This document shows positions 10,342-21,600 of a stretch of 64,000 nucleotides of DNA, one piece after another (positions within the stretch are counted from its first letter, which is position 1; each line of letters starts with the position of its first letter). The stretch lies in assembly GCA_023614405.1 (NCBI GenBank), contig CM042688.1, positions 441,926,028-441,990,027 on the forward strand, read 5' to 3'. The stretch comes from Avena insularis. Its lineage: Eukaryota; Streptophyta; Magnoliopsida; Poales; Poaceae. The notes under the pieces are model-generated. The model was not told the origin of the DNA, made no database searches, and saw nothing but the letters and a program-made list of their open reading frames with translations. A program made the position numbers and the translations under genes.

Positions 10342-11617
10342 TTTGTAACATCCCAAAACTTTAATCCAAGGTTATTAAGATCCAAATCATCAAAATTAGG
10401 GTTAACAAAAACTTTTCCAGCTAAAATTATTAAAGCATTCATATGTGTGTGCATTTAAATAGGAGTTGTTTTGAATTGCCATGATTAAGTGATCCATTGC
10501 TTGTAAAATGATTATTAGGTGAAACAAACATCATCTAGATCATTCCCAAACAAGTCCCAAAGAAAAACAAATCAAAATGAATAAAATAACCAAATGGTCA
10601 TTTGTGCCATTTTAATCAACATGCCTACTTTGGCTATTCCTAGATCTCAATTCTTAACAGAAACAAATGTGGATCTTTGCACCCCTTGCTAGTACATGTA
10701 ATGATGTACCAAGGCCCACTTGGTGATCTGCCAAAAACTTTCAAACACTAAATTTAAATGGCATTTGAAAATTGAATGTAGTTCATATGTATAGATCACA
10801 CTTATTAAAAAACCACTCAAATGAGCTCCATTTTCAAAACCCAAGCAACCACAGAGGCTTAAGCATGTGTATAGCAAACCCACCAAAATTCATTCAAAAA
10901 TTTCAAACTTGAGTTCATGCGGCCATTGTGTCGAACACTTGGCAGGCAGAATCAAAATGGCCTAACTTATACTATTTTTGATCAAATTTGGTCGAGCCAT
11001 TGAACCTAATTCAAGTCCCTTGTCTCCCCCAGACCCAACCAAGCCATCAAAGACCTACCCAATGGCCTAGGGCATCAGTACCACGCCACCCCGAGGACAT
11101 GCTCGCCGGCCAACCTTGCTAACGCAGCAGCACACCGCCAACCCCTCTCCACCGCCCCAGGGAGCACGGCGTGACCTCACCGCCGCCCACGGTCCACCCC
11201 ACGCTCACTGCCAGCCTCTGGACCACCGAGGAACCGCCACGCACTAAGCCTATGCGCCAGCCTCACTGCCAGCCTCACAGCCAGAGCACGCCAGAGCGCC
11301 AACGCCGCCAGCACACCATAGACCATGCCTCGACCTAATCCCGTGCGCGCCGCTCCGCCTCGACCCCAGCACCCCGCCAGACATGGCCGTGCGTCGCCGC
11401 GCGACCCACAGTCGTCGTGCGCTGTGTCGAGCATCGCCTCTGTCTCCTAGAGCGCGGGACGCTCCCGACCAAATGCCACCACCCCTAGCCACGCATTTAA
11501 GCCGTAGAGCACCGCCAGGAGGCAGGCCACCGTCCCCTACCTCAAGCCACGCCGCTAGCATGCTGTGCAGCCCTCGCCGGAGTCGCTAGCCCATCCCTTT
11601 CGGTCGCCTCGCCGAGC

Positions 11618-11625
11618 TATAAATA
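11618..11625 (+). promoter_or_regulatory. TATA box of 3' LTR
   Basis: TATAAATA, matching 1842-1849 with conserved flanks. A 3' LTR promoter would read outward into the satellite beginning at 14328. Confidence 0.7.
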
Positions 11626-12848
11626 GAGGCCACCCTAGCACAAATCACTCACACCATTTCACTCCCCTCTCCTCACTGGTCCTTCCCCACCTCTAGCCGG
11701 AGCAGCTCGAGCAAGTGCTCGCCGGAATTTGGCCGGAGAATCCCACTGTAGAGGAGGAGAAGGTGCCGTCAATTTCGTCCACCCCAGGAGCTGCCGCGAC
11801 CACCCCTGAGCCCGCCGTCGACAACACGTTCGATCGCCCCCATCGCTGCTGTAGCTGGAGCCCTGGTATGCCCCCTGAGCACCCCCACCGAGCCGCTAGG
11901 GTTTGTCCTTGCCGGAAAACTGTTCGCCAGAGATGACACCTCTCAGCCGTAGATTTCCCTTCTAATCTAACGGCCCACATCGCCCTGTACCGTTTCACGT
12001 GTAAAGAGTTGCTGACCAATGGACCCCCCCTGTCAGCTGTTCTCTATGCCGCGGAACGCCACTGGGCCGGCCCGTTTTCGTTCCCGCGCGACCCATTTAA
12101 TTCAAACTTAGATTTTTCTATTTAGTTTTGAACTTAGTTCTGTTCCCTAGTTTGAAAATCAATTCAGAGAGATTTACAAATCCAAATGGAGTGATTCCAA
12201 TTGTGTTAGAAAGCTACTGAAAAGATCTATCAAAGCCCGTTGGTTTTAATTCATTTAGAGTTAGAGATCGCTCCAAGTAAAAATAACAAGACAGAAGATT
12301 TTGCACATTCAAACATTTTTATAAAATCAACCAAAATAGCTTTTGAGTTGATTCCAACTCTCAAAAATCACATCTAACCATATCTATCTAAATATGTAAT
12401 AATATTAGGGTTTACATGCAGTGACTTTGTACTAGTACTAAAATAATGCTATATAGGCATTTTTAGTCACTTTAAATCATTAAATAATAAACTTAAACCT
12501 AAGTAAATGTGATCCAACCCTTAAATCACATTCCCATATGTTAGAATATGTGGTGATGACATGTGTCCACATGATCCCATGTTTTAAGTGGTGAATATTA
12601 AATCTTAATTATTTTTTCCAATGAGTAGAAATTACTTCTCTTAAATAAAAAGAATGAAACTAGTTAATAAAACTTGTGATGCTTGTGATGATAATAGATC
12701 ATCAAATGTGTGCCTTAGAGTGCTAATTAGACTAGTTAAGTATTGTTTGGTGATTCTGTATCCCGTATGTATTTATAGACGATAGTACCGACCAAGCTTT
12801 CGAGGAGGAGGAGGAAGAAAACTTCAACCACTGCACCGACCAAGGCAA

Positions 12849-12928
12849 GCTAACACTTGCAAGTATTATACTAGCAAGCCATAATTAACAATGCAAGCTA
12901 ACACTTGCAAGTAGAATGCTTAGCAAGC
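12849..12928. repeat. Short tandem duplication within 3' LTR
   Basis: Two GCTAACACTTGCAAGTA-headed units 48 bp apart, equivalent to 3060-3139 in the 5' LTR. Confidence 0.8.
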
Positions 12929-14327
12929 TAGAATTAAGCTAGATGAGTTGAGCAAAGATGCTTTAGGAATGCTTTGGATATACCACTTTGACTATTATTT
13001 ACCCCAAGTATTATTTTCAAGCGTTACTTCCTTTACTTTACCAAAGTCCCTTACTTGTTTTGAAGGTAGCATAAAAAGTTATAAAACTTGACCTATCTAG
13101 ATAACTTTAGATGTCATTCCATGGCATGAGATTGATCCCATCTTTCCACCTTAGTAAACACTCTTAACTTAGTAGTTTAGAGTAGATAAAAACTTGAGTC
13201 ACTTTAGATGGGAACACTTGGTGAAAATGAATTATGAAAACCTTGGAATGATGAGTCATTCTATTGAAATGTTTTGACATGTGTTGAGAAACACAAATGG
13301 TTTATGATGATGAGAAGGTTGAGGCATGAGCCTTGACCCATTTACAAAACTGATGGTTGGATTCGGATGCGATACCATTCCAAACTTACCGTACAACCAC
13401 AATACCTGAATTGGGTAAGGCTTAGCTGGAAATTTATATGCATTAATATTAGTTCCCTCGCGGGAGAGGTTTGAGATAAGGCTACCTCTCAATGTTGTAC
13501 ACCTATGCAGTGCCCAAGATGACAAATGGTCATGGTTGGGAGGCCATGCTCATAGGGGAGGTGCTTATACTAGGGTGTCTAAAGGAAAGGTTATGTTTGA
13601 TTATGTGCATACTAAGTATGATGATTCAGGGTTATCCCTGACAGATGTATCGAATTTGTGGTGAAAGTGTACCACCTCTGCAGAGTGACAAACTATTCGA
13701 ATAGCCGCGTCCACGGTTATGGACAGTTGGAGTGGCCATACTATTTCGTTTTTAGATGTTTTCAAAATAACTTATGAAATGAATGAGGAATCTTGACTTG
13801 ACCACAACAGTGTTGTGACTATGACAATAGCTTCCCAACTTAAGTGATCCTAGAACTTTATTTTATCTTTCTTTGCTTCTGAACTCAACTTAGGTTTCAA
13901 ACTTAACTTTATAGTTAAACTTAGAGTTAGCACTTCACTTTAGAACTATACCAATTGTTAGTGTTAGTTTGCGAGTACTTAAAGAGTACTCATGGCTTTT
14001 GTCCCTAGCTATTGTCATGGCCAGACTATGAAGGAGACTACCAAGATGATGGCCAGTAGGACGGCTATGATAACTAGGACTATCTGCCTTCGTCAGCATT
14101 GCATGTGCCCCTGAAGATGGACCCCACCGCTACACTTATTATTTATTCCGCTACTTGTTGTATTAAGACTGGATCATGAGATCCTTATTTGTGTAAGACC
14201 TTATGTATGGTTTGCAATGGATGATGTTCTATGATATCCAATCTGTTATGTCTCGCAAAAATGGTAATCCTAGGATTGCGATGTATGACATAACAGGCAT
14301 CTGGGATTAAAAATCTAGGTGTTGACA

Positions 14328-14332
14328 CTTTC
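14328..14332. repeat. Target site duplication (right), gypsy element
   Basis: CTTTC directly after the LTR's terminal CA, identical to 585-589; satellite resumes in phase. Confidence 0.95.
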
Positions 14333-17300
14333 CTAAACCACATTGATCCAACAGAGTCATTGCATGTGTGTTCTTTTCCTAAACCACATGGTTCCACAAG
14401 TGTCATTGCATGTGTGTTATTTTCCTAAACCACATGGATCCACTAGAGTCATTGCATGTGTGTTCCTTTCCTAAACCACAATGATCCACTAGAGTCATTG
14501 CATGTCTCTTTATTTCCTAAACCACATGGATCCACTAGAGTCATTCATGTGTGTTCTTTTCCTAAACAACCACCAGAGTCATTGCATGTGTCTTATTTTC
14601 CTAAACCACCACTAGATTCATTGCATTGTGTTCCTTTTCTTAACCACATGGATCCACCAGAGTCATTGCATGTGTGTTCCTTTCCAAAACCACATGGATC
14701 CACCAGAGTCATTGCATGTGTGTTCTTTTTCTAAAGCACCACTATAGTCATTGCATGTGTGTTAATTTCCTAAACCACATTGATACACCAGAGTCATTTC
14801 ATGTGTGTTCTTTTCCTAAACCACCACCAAAGTCAATGCATGTGTCTTCGTTTCCTAAACCACCACTAGAGTCATTGCATGTGTGTTCCTTTCCTAAATG
14901 ACATGGATCCACTAGTGTCATTGCAAGTGTGTTCTTTTCCTAAACCACATGGATCCACCAGAGTCATTGCATGTGTGTTCCTTTCATAAAGCACCACTAG
15001 AGTCATTGCATGTGTTTTTTTCCTAAATCACATGGATCCACCAGTGTCATTGCATGTGTGCTTTTTTTCTAAACCACATGGTTCCACCAATGTCATTGCA
15101 TGTGTGTTCCTTTTATAAACCACATGGATCCACTAGAGTCATTGCCTGTGTGTTCCTTTCCTAAACCACATGGATCCACCAGAGTCATTGCGTGTGTGTT
15201 CCTTTCCAAAACCACATGGATCCACCAGAGTCATTGCATGTGTGTTCTTTTCCTAAACCACATGGATCCACTAGAGTCATTTCATGTGTGTTCTTTTCCT
15301 AACCCACATGGATCCACTAGAGTCATTTCATGTCTGTTCTTTTCCTTAACCACCACCAGAGTCATTTCATCTATGTTCTTTTCCTAAACCACCACTAAAG
15401 TCATTGCATATGTGTTCTTTTCCTAAACCACATGGATCCAGCATAGTCATTTCATGTGTGTTCGTTTCCTAAACCACCACCAGAGTCATTACATGTGTCT
15501 TCTTTTCCTAAACCACCATTAGAGTCATTGCATGTGTGTTCCTTTCCTAAACCACATGGATCCACCAGTGTCATTGCAAGTGTGTTCTTTTCCTAAACCA
15601 CATGGATCAACCAGAGTCATTGCATGTGTGTTCCTTTTCGAAACCACCAGAGTCATTGCATGTGTGCTCTTTTCCTAAATCACATGGTTCCACCAGTGTC
15701 ATTGCATGTGTGTTCCTTTCCTAAACCACATGGATCCACCAGAGTCATTGTGTGTGTGTTCATTTCCTAATCAACATGGATCCACCAGAGTCATTGCATG
15801 TGTGTTCCTTTCCTAAACCACCACTATATTCATTGCATGGGTGTTCCTTTCCTAAACCAGCACTAGATTCATTGCATGTGTGTTCTTTTTCTAAACCACA
15901 TGGATCCACTAGAGTCATTGCATGTGTGTTCCTTTCATAAACCACCACATCTAGAGTCATTACATGTGTCTTCCTTTCATAAACCACCACCAGAGTCATT
16001 GCATGTGTGTTGTTTTCCTAAACAACATGGATCCACCAGTGTCATTGCATGTGTGTTCTTTTACTAAACCACCACTATAGTCATTGCATGTGTGTACTTT
16101 TCCTAAACCACATGGATCCACTAGAATCATTTCATGTGTGTTATTTTTCTAAACCACCACCAGAGGCATTTCATGTGTATTATTTTCCTAAACCACCACT
16201 AGAGTCATTGCATGTGTGTTCCTTTCCTAAACCACATAGATCCACCAGAGTCATAGCATGTTTGTTCCTTTCCAAAACCACATGGATCCACCAGAGTCAT
16301 TTCATGTGTGTTCCTCTCCTAAACCACAATGATCCAGTAGAGTCATTGCATGTGTCTTTGTTTCCTAAACCACATGGATCCACTAGAGTTATTGCATGCA
16401 TGTTCCTTTTCTAAACCACCATCAGAGTCATTGCATGTGTGTTCCTTTCCTATACCACATGGATCCACCAGAGTCATTGCATGTGTGTTCCTTTCCTAAA
16501 CCACATGGATCCACCAGATACATTGCATGTGTGTTCCTTTCCTAAACCACATGGATCCACCATAGTCATTGCATGTGTCTTCCTTTCCTAAAAAACCATC
16601 AGAGTCATTGCATGTGTGTTACTTTCCTAAACCACATGCATCCGCTAGAGTCACTACAAGTGTGTTCCTTTCCTAAACCAGATGGATCCACCAGAGTCAT
16701 TGCATGTGTGTTCCTTTCATAAACCACATTGATCCACCACAATCATTGCATGTGTGTTGTTTTCCTAAACCACATGGATCCACTAGAGTCGTTGCATGTG
16801 TGTTCCTTTCCTAAACCACATCCAGAGTCACTACATGTGTCTTCCTTTCCTAAACCGCCACCAGAGTCAGTGCATGTGTGTTCTTTTCCTAAACCAAATG
16901 GATCCACCAGAGTCATTTCATGTGTGTTCCGTTCCTAAACCACAATGATCCACTAGAGTCATTGCATATGTCCTCATTTCCTAAACAACATGGATCCACC
17001 AGAGTCATTGCATGTGTGTTCTTTTCCTAAACCACATGGATCCACCAGTGTCATTCCATGTGTGTTCTTTTCCTAAACCACATGGTTCCACCAATGTCAT
17101 TGCATGTGTGTTCCTTTTCTAAATCACATGGATCCACTATAGTCATTGCATGTGTGTTCCTTTCCTAAACCACATTGATTCACCAGAGTCATTGCATGTG
17201 TGTTCTTTTCCTAAACCACATGGTTCCACAAGTGCCATTGCATGTATGCTATTTTCCTAAACCACATGGATCCACCAGAGTCATTGCATGTGTGTTCCTT

Positions 17301-18668
17301 TCCTAAACCACAATGATCCACTAGAGTCATTGCATGTCTCTTTATTTCCTACACTAGAGTCATTTCATGTGTGTTCTTTTCCTAAACCACCACCAGAGTC
17401 ATTGCATGTGTCTTATTTTACTAAAACACCACTAGACTCATTGCATTATGTTCCTTTTCTTAACCACATGGATCCACCAGAGTCATTGCATGTGTGTTCC
17501 TTTCCAAAACCATATGGATACACCAGAGTCATTTCATGTGTGTTCTTTTCCTAAACAACCACCAAAGTCAATGCATGTGTCTTCTTTTCATAAACCACCA
17601 CTAGAGTCATTGCATGTGTGTTCCTTTCTTAAACGACATGGATCCACCAGTGTCATTGCAAGTGTGTTATTTTCCTAAATCACATGGATCCACTAGAGTC
17701 ATTGCATGTGTGTTCCTTTCATAAACCAGCACCAGATACATTGCATGTGTTTTTTTTCCTAAATCACATGGATCCACCAGTGTCATTGCATGTGTGCTCT
17801 TTTCCTAAATCACATGGTTCCACCAATGTCATTGCATGTGTGTTCCTTTTATAAACCACATGGATCCACTAGAGTCATTGCATGTGTGTTCCTTTCCTAA
17901 ACCACATGGATCCACCAGAGTCATTGCGTGTGTGTTCCTTTCCGAAACCACATGGATCCACCAGAGTCATTGCATGTGTGTTCTTTTCCTAAACCACATG
18001 GATCCACTAGAGTCATTTCATGTGTGTCTTTTCCTAACCCACATGGATCCACTAGAGTCATTTCATGTCTGTTCTTTTCCTTAACCACCACAAGAGTCAT
18101 TGCATGTGTGTTCTTTTCCTAAACCACCACTAAAGTCATTGCATATGTGTTCTTTTCCTAAACCACATGGATCCAGCACAGTCATTTTATGTGTGTTCGT
18201 TTCCTAAACCACCACCAGAGTCATTACATGTGTGTTATTTTCCTAAACCACCATTAGAGTCATTGCATGTGTGTTCCTTTCCTAAACCACATGGATCCAC
18301 CAGTGTCATTGCAAGTGTGTTCTTTTCCTAAACCACATGGATCAACCAGAGTCATTGCATGTGTGTTCCTTTCCGAAACCACCACCAGAGTCATTGCATG
18401 TGTGTTCCTCTCCTAAACCACAATGATCCAGTAGAGTCATTGCATGTGTCTTTGTTTCCTAAAACCACATGGATCCACTAGAGTTATTGCATGTGTGTTC
18501 CTTTCCTAAACCACCATCAGAGTCATTGCATGTGTGTTTATTTCCTAAACCACATGGATACACCAGAGTCATTTCATGTGTTTTCTTTTCCTAAACAACC
18601 TCCAAAGTCAATGCATGTGTCTTTTTTTCCTAAACCACCACTAGAGTCATTGCATGTGTGTTCCTTTC

Positions 18669-18673
18669 CTAAA
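18669..18673. repeat. Target site duplication (left), copia element
   Basis: CTAAA precedes the LTR terminus; the same pentamer follows the other end at 26781-26785. Confidence 0.93.
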
Positions 18674-19877
18674 TGAAGGGATTCACAGCATAGTAAATCA
18701 AAATTTTCTACGGAAGCGAACAGAGGGAAAGCCAAGATCTAATCTAGGAGATGCAAACAACGAGAGAGATTGGATTAGATCTTCATACCCTTGAAGATTC
18801 GCACAGCGGAACGTTCGTCGGAACGTGGGTGATGTAGTCGTACTCGCTTCTCCTCCTCGCGATCCGATCCGATCTAGCACCACAAGTGGTGGTGCCTCTG
18901 TGAGATGCACACGCAAAGACCTCGACGCCTCCTCCTTCCTTGGACCAGCAAGTATGGTGGAGAGATGGATTGGATCTACAACACGGCGTGGTGTATTTGG
19001 TGGAGAATTTCTGCAGAGGCTTCACTGCAACAAATGGGAGGGAGAGAGGAAGGCAGCAGGGCAACTAGGGTTTGGAGGAAGGTGTGTAGTGGGAGGGGGC
19101 GCACCAGCCCTCTATATATAGAGGGGGGGGGTGCGGCCAGCCCTTGCCTCTCCTCCAAGCCTATCTCTAGTTTAAATGATTTAAACTCTCCCTTATCTAG
19201 AAATTCTATCTCTAGTTTAAACGAGTTTAAACTTATCTAGAATCGGCAAGTACTTAGTTCAATCTCGTTCACAGCAAGTACTTTACTCGTTCCGTAATCC
19301 GATATCACTTTGTGATTAACTCCTTAACCACATGCTTGCAAGCGGTGTTGATATCGACACGAGTGGGCCCAAGTATATCTCTCCGACTTGGGAGGGACAA
19401 ATCCCATCTCGATACATACAACCCAATGATAATTTCCGATTACACCGAGAGACACCTTTATGATCACCTCTCATAGGATGACGTTTGTTGACCTCAAAGC
19501 TTTCTTCCGATACCAGGGAGTTGTATTATCTCATGGTCTAAGGAATACAATATTTGACATAAGAAAAACTTCGCAAAGACGAACACGATGACACGATCTA
19601 ATTGCTTCGCTTAGTTTGGGTCTATCCACCATATCATTCTCCAATGATATGATCTCATTATCAATTGACAACTCATGTCTATGGTTAGGAAACCTTAACC
19701 ATCATTGATCAATGAGCTAGTCCATAGAGGCGTACTAGGGACACGGTGTTGTTCACAAACCACACAAGTATTAAAGTTTCCGCTTAATACAATTCTAGCA
19801 TGGAATATAAACTTTATCATGAACAAGAATTATAATAATAACATCTTTATTATTGCCTCTAGGGCAGAATTCCAACA
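18674..19877 (-). repeat. 3' LTR of copia element (1,204 bp, internally deleted)
   Basis: Collinear with the right LTR but 488 bp shorter overall. The main gap follows AATCGG near 19246: the left copy jumps to AGTACTTAGTTCAATC, whereas the right copy has about 490 extra bases (roughly 25663-26155) at this point. Because BARE-type LTRs are normally about 1.7-1.8 kb (family knowledge), the left copy is the deleted one. Its terminus reads TGAAGGG on the + strand. Confidence 0.93.
19111..19122 (-). promoter_or_regulatory. TATA box of copia 3' LTR
   Basis: TCTATATATAGA, palindromic, with downstream GC-rich leader sequence on the minus strand. The equivalent lies at about 25532-25543 in the other LTR. 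Confidence 0.65.
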
Positions 19878-19893
19878 GTCTCCCACTTGCACT
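19878..19893 (-). other. Polypurine tract of copia element
   Basis: On the minus strand AGTGCAAGTGGGAGAC abuts the LTR's TGTTGG, in the position and composition expected for the plus-strand primer. Confidence 0.75.
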
Positions 19894-19915
19894 AGAGTCA
19901 ATAATCTAGATTAAA

Positions 19916-20324
19916 TCATGCAACAATCACACACCCATGGCAATCGAGGTGCTGATCATGTTTTACACGTGGAAGAGGTTTAGTCAATGGATCTGCGACA
20001 TTCAGATCTGTATGTACTTTGCTAATCTTCAGTTCTCCTTCTGATTTATTATATAGGATTATATGATTCTTGCGGTTGATATGCTTGGTCTTTGGATGAT
20101 ATCTTGGTTCCTTAGCGAAAGTTATGGCGCTGTTGTCACACAATATCTCCAAAGTGGGTCCAATGCACTTGAACCACGCCAAGCTCGATGATGAAGTTCC
20201 TGATCCAAACTCCTTCACTTGACGCTTCGCAGCAGCCATGTATTCCGCTTCTCATCAGAGATCCCATGATCACGCTTTGCTTGCAGCTTCTCCAGCTCAC
20301 AGCTCCTCCATTCAAAATATACAC
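19916..20324 (-). pseudogene. Copia RNase H remnant
   Basis: Two overlapping frames share the domain. The first, from 20324, has LNGGAVSWRSCKQS; the second, from 20239, has ILCDNSAITFAKEP and TKHINRKNHII, the usual end of plant copia RNase H, with LTKPLPR near the end. A frameshift between them (about 20230) breaks the Glu/Asp catalytic context. The last frame ends at 19916, just before the polypurine tract. Confidence 0.88.
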
Positions 20325-20503
20325 GTATCCCGTCTGAGATTTACAATCATCCTTGTCGGTTTAAACTAGCATCGACGTAACCTTTTCTGACGAGCTGTTC
20401 ATCACCCCCATAGACTAAGAACATTTCTTTAGTCCTATTTAGGTACCTTAGGATGTTCTTCATGGCTGTCCAAAGGTTCCACTCGGATCACTTTGATATC
20501 TCG

Positions 20504-21206
20504 TCAAACTAAGAGCATTGGACACATCCGTCTAGTACACAGCATGGCATACATGATGGAACCTATGGCCGAGGCATAAGGCACTTTGCTCATAGCTTCC
20601 CTATCATTTACCATAGCTGGACACTGAGCCTTGCTCAATATCTTACCTGACAACATAGGCACTGAACCTTTCAATGCCTTATCCATTCTAAACCTTTTCA
20701 GAACTTTGTCTAGGTATGTACTTTGGCTTAAAGCTATCAGCCTTTTGTCTATCTCTATAGATTTTGATGCCCAATATATAAGCAGCTTCACCTAGGTCTT
20801 TCATTGAAAAACACTTGTTCAAATAACTCTTCACATCGTTAAGCATGTTGATGTCATTTCCAATAATCAATATGTCATCCACATATAGTACCAGAAACGA
20901 CACCGAGCTCCCACTCACTTTCTTGTAGATGCAAGCTTCGTAGCAATTTGGAACAAATCGAAAGCTCTTGATCACTTGATCAAAACGAAGGTTCCAACTC
21001 CGAGATGCTTGCTTCAGTCCATAAATGGAACGCTGAAGTTTGCATACTTTATCAGCATCCTTAGGATCGACAAAACCTTCGGGTTGCATCATATACAACT
21101 CTTCATCAATGTTGCCATTGAGGAAAGCAGTCTTGACATCCATTTGCCATATTTCATAATCATGAAACGCAACAATTGCTAATAAAATCCGAATGGACTT
21201 AAACAT
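20504..21206 (-). pseudogene. Copia reverse transcriptase remnant
   Basis: A 172-residue frame from 21206 begins in the RT palm/fingers (WQMDVKTAFLNG, then IYGLKQASRSW) and retains the YVDD catalytic motif at 20874-20885. Near 20780 the frame shifts to one running to 20504 that carries the RT thumb/connection (DKVLKRFRMD, YASAIGSIMYAML). Catalytic acids are therefore present, but the domain is split. Further frameshifts join it to integrase upstream and RNase H downstream. Confidence 0.9.
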
Positions 21207-21208
21207 CG

Positions 21209-21430
21209 CTACGGGAGAGAAAGTCTCATCGTAGTCAACACCTTGAACTTGTCGAAAACCTTTCGCAACAAGCCGTGCTTTATAGACGGTAACATTACCA
21301 TCCGCGTCCGCTTTCTTCTTCTTGAAGATCCATTTGCACTCAACGGCCTTTCGTCGCTAGGAGGGTCCACCAAAGTCCATACTTGGTTTTCGCCATGGAT
21401 CCCAATTCGGATTTCATGGCTTCTAGCCAT
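21209..21430 (-). pseudogene. Copia integrase-RT linker / RT N-terminal remnant
   Basis: A 73-residue frame with NQVWTLVDPP, which in plant copia elements opens the RT domain. It ends where the next frame (21206) begins, so another frameshift lies near 21210. The stretch 21431-21600 between this and integrase carries the variable linker in broken frames. Confidence 0.8.
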
Positions 21431-21600
21431 TTCTCGTAGTCCGGGCTCATCGCTTCCTCATAGTTCGAGGTTCACCGTCTTCTACTAACAAGACAACAAG
21501 ACAGGTTGCCGTACCACTCAGAGGGGCACGCGACCTTGTCGACTGCGACGCTCAAGAGCGAGATCGTTTGAAGCTTCATGATCCTTGTCATTAGCTTCCT

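Larger units (their letters stand above)
590..14327 (+). mobile_element. Ty3/gypsy chromovirus (Tekay/Del-like), full length but decayed
   Basis: A complete 13,738-bp LTR retrotransposon: 5' LTR (590-4530), primer binding site, an upstream extra ORF, gag-protease-RT-RNase H-integrase in one frame, a chromodomain, a polypurine tract and the 3' LTR (10344-14327). LTRs start TG and end CA, and CTTTC flanks both sides. The order RT-RNase H-integrase defines Ty3/gypsy. The terminal chromodomain and very long LTRs point to the Tekay/Del lineage; the lineage is inferred from motifs, not from a tree. Seven in-frame stops in gag-pol, an altered RT catalytic motif and a frameshift before the chromodomain make it non-autonomous. 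It lies inside the satellite. Chromodomains of this clade are known to bind heterochromatin marks, so a satellite target fits. Confidence 0.95.
10344..14327 (+). repeat. 3' LTR of gypsy element (3,984 bp)
   Basis: Begins TGTAACATCCC, ends AGGTGTTGACA, and is collinear with the 5' LTR. By eye most differences are single substitutions, many of them transitions (for example ACTGTTTTTG versus ACTATTTTTG). It is 43 bp longer, including an extra GCCAGCCTCACTGCCAGCC-type stretch near 11255. Open frames at 11177-12019 lie in the GC-rich promoter block and are not credible genes. Confidence 0.95.
14328..18673. repeat. 46/39-bp satellite, segment between the two retrotransposons
   Basis: 4.35 kb of the same monomers, continuing the phase left at 589. 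It contains an internal higher-order repeat: about 15100-15400 recurs at 17836-18120 (offset about 2,736). The stretch 16574-17164 resembles 1-589, and 15752-16414 recurs at 33016-33678 (offset 17,264). No gene is seen; short frames with repeating CSFPKPHGSTRV-type peptides are translations of the monomer. Confidence 0.95.

Noticed and set aside
18825..19240. Open frames in the copia LTRs (also 25166-25658)
   Set aside because: They lie within LTR U5/R sequence present twice. They have no family motif and their lengths differ between copies.
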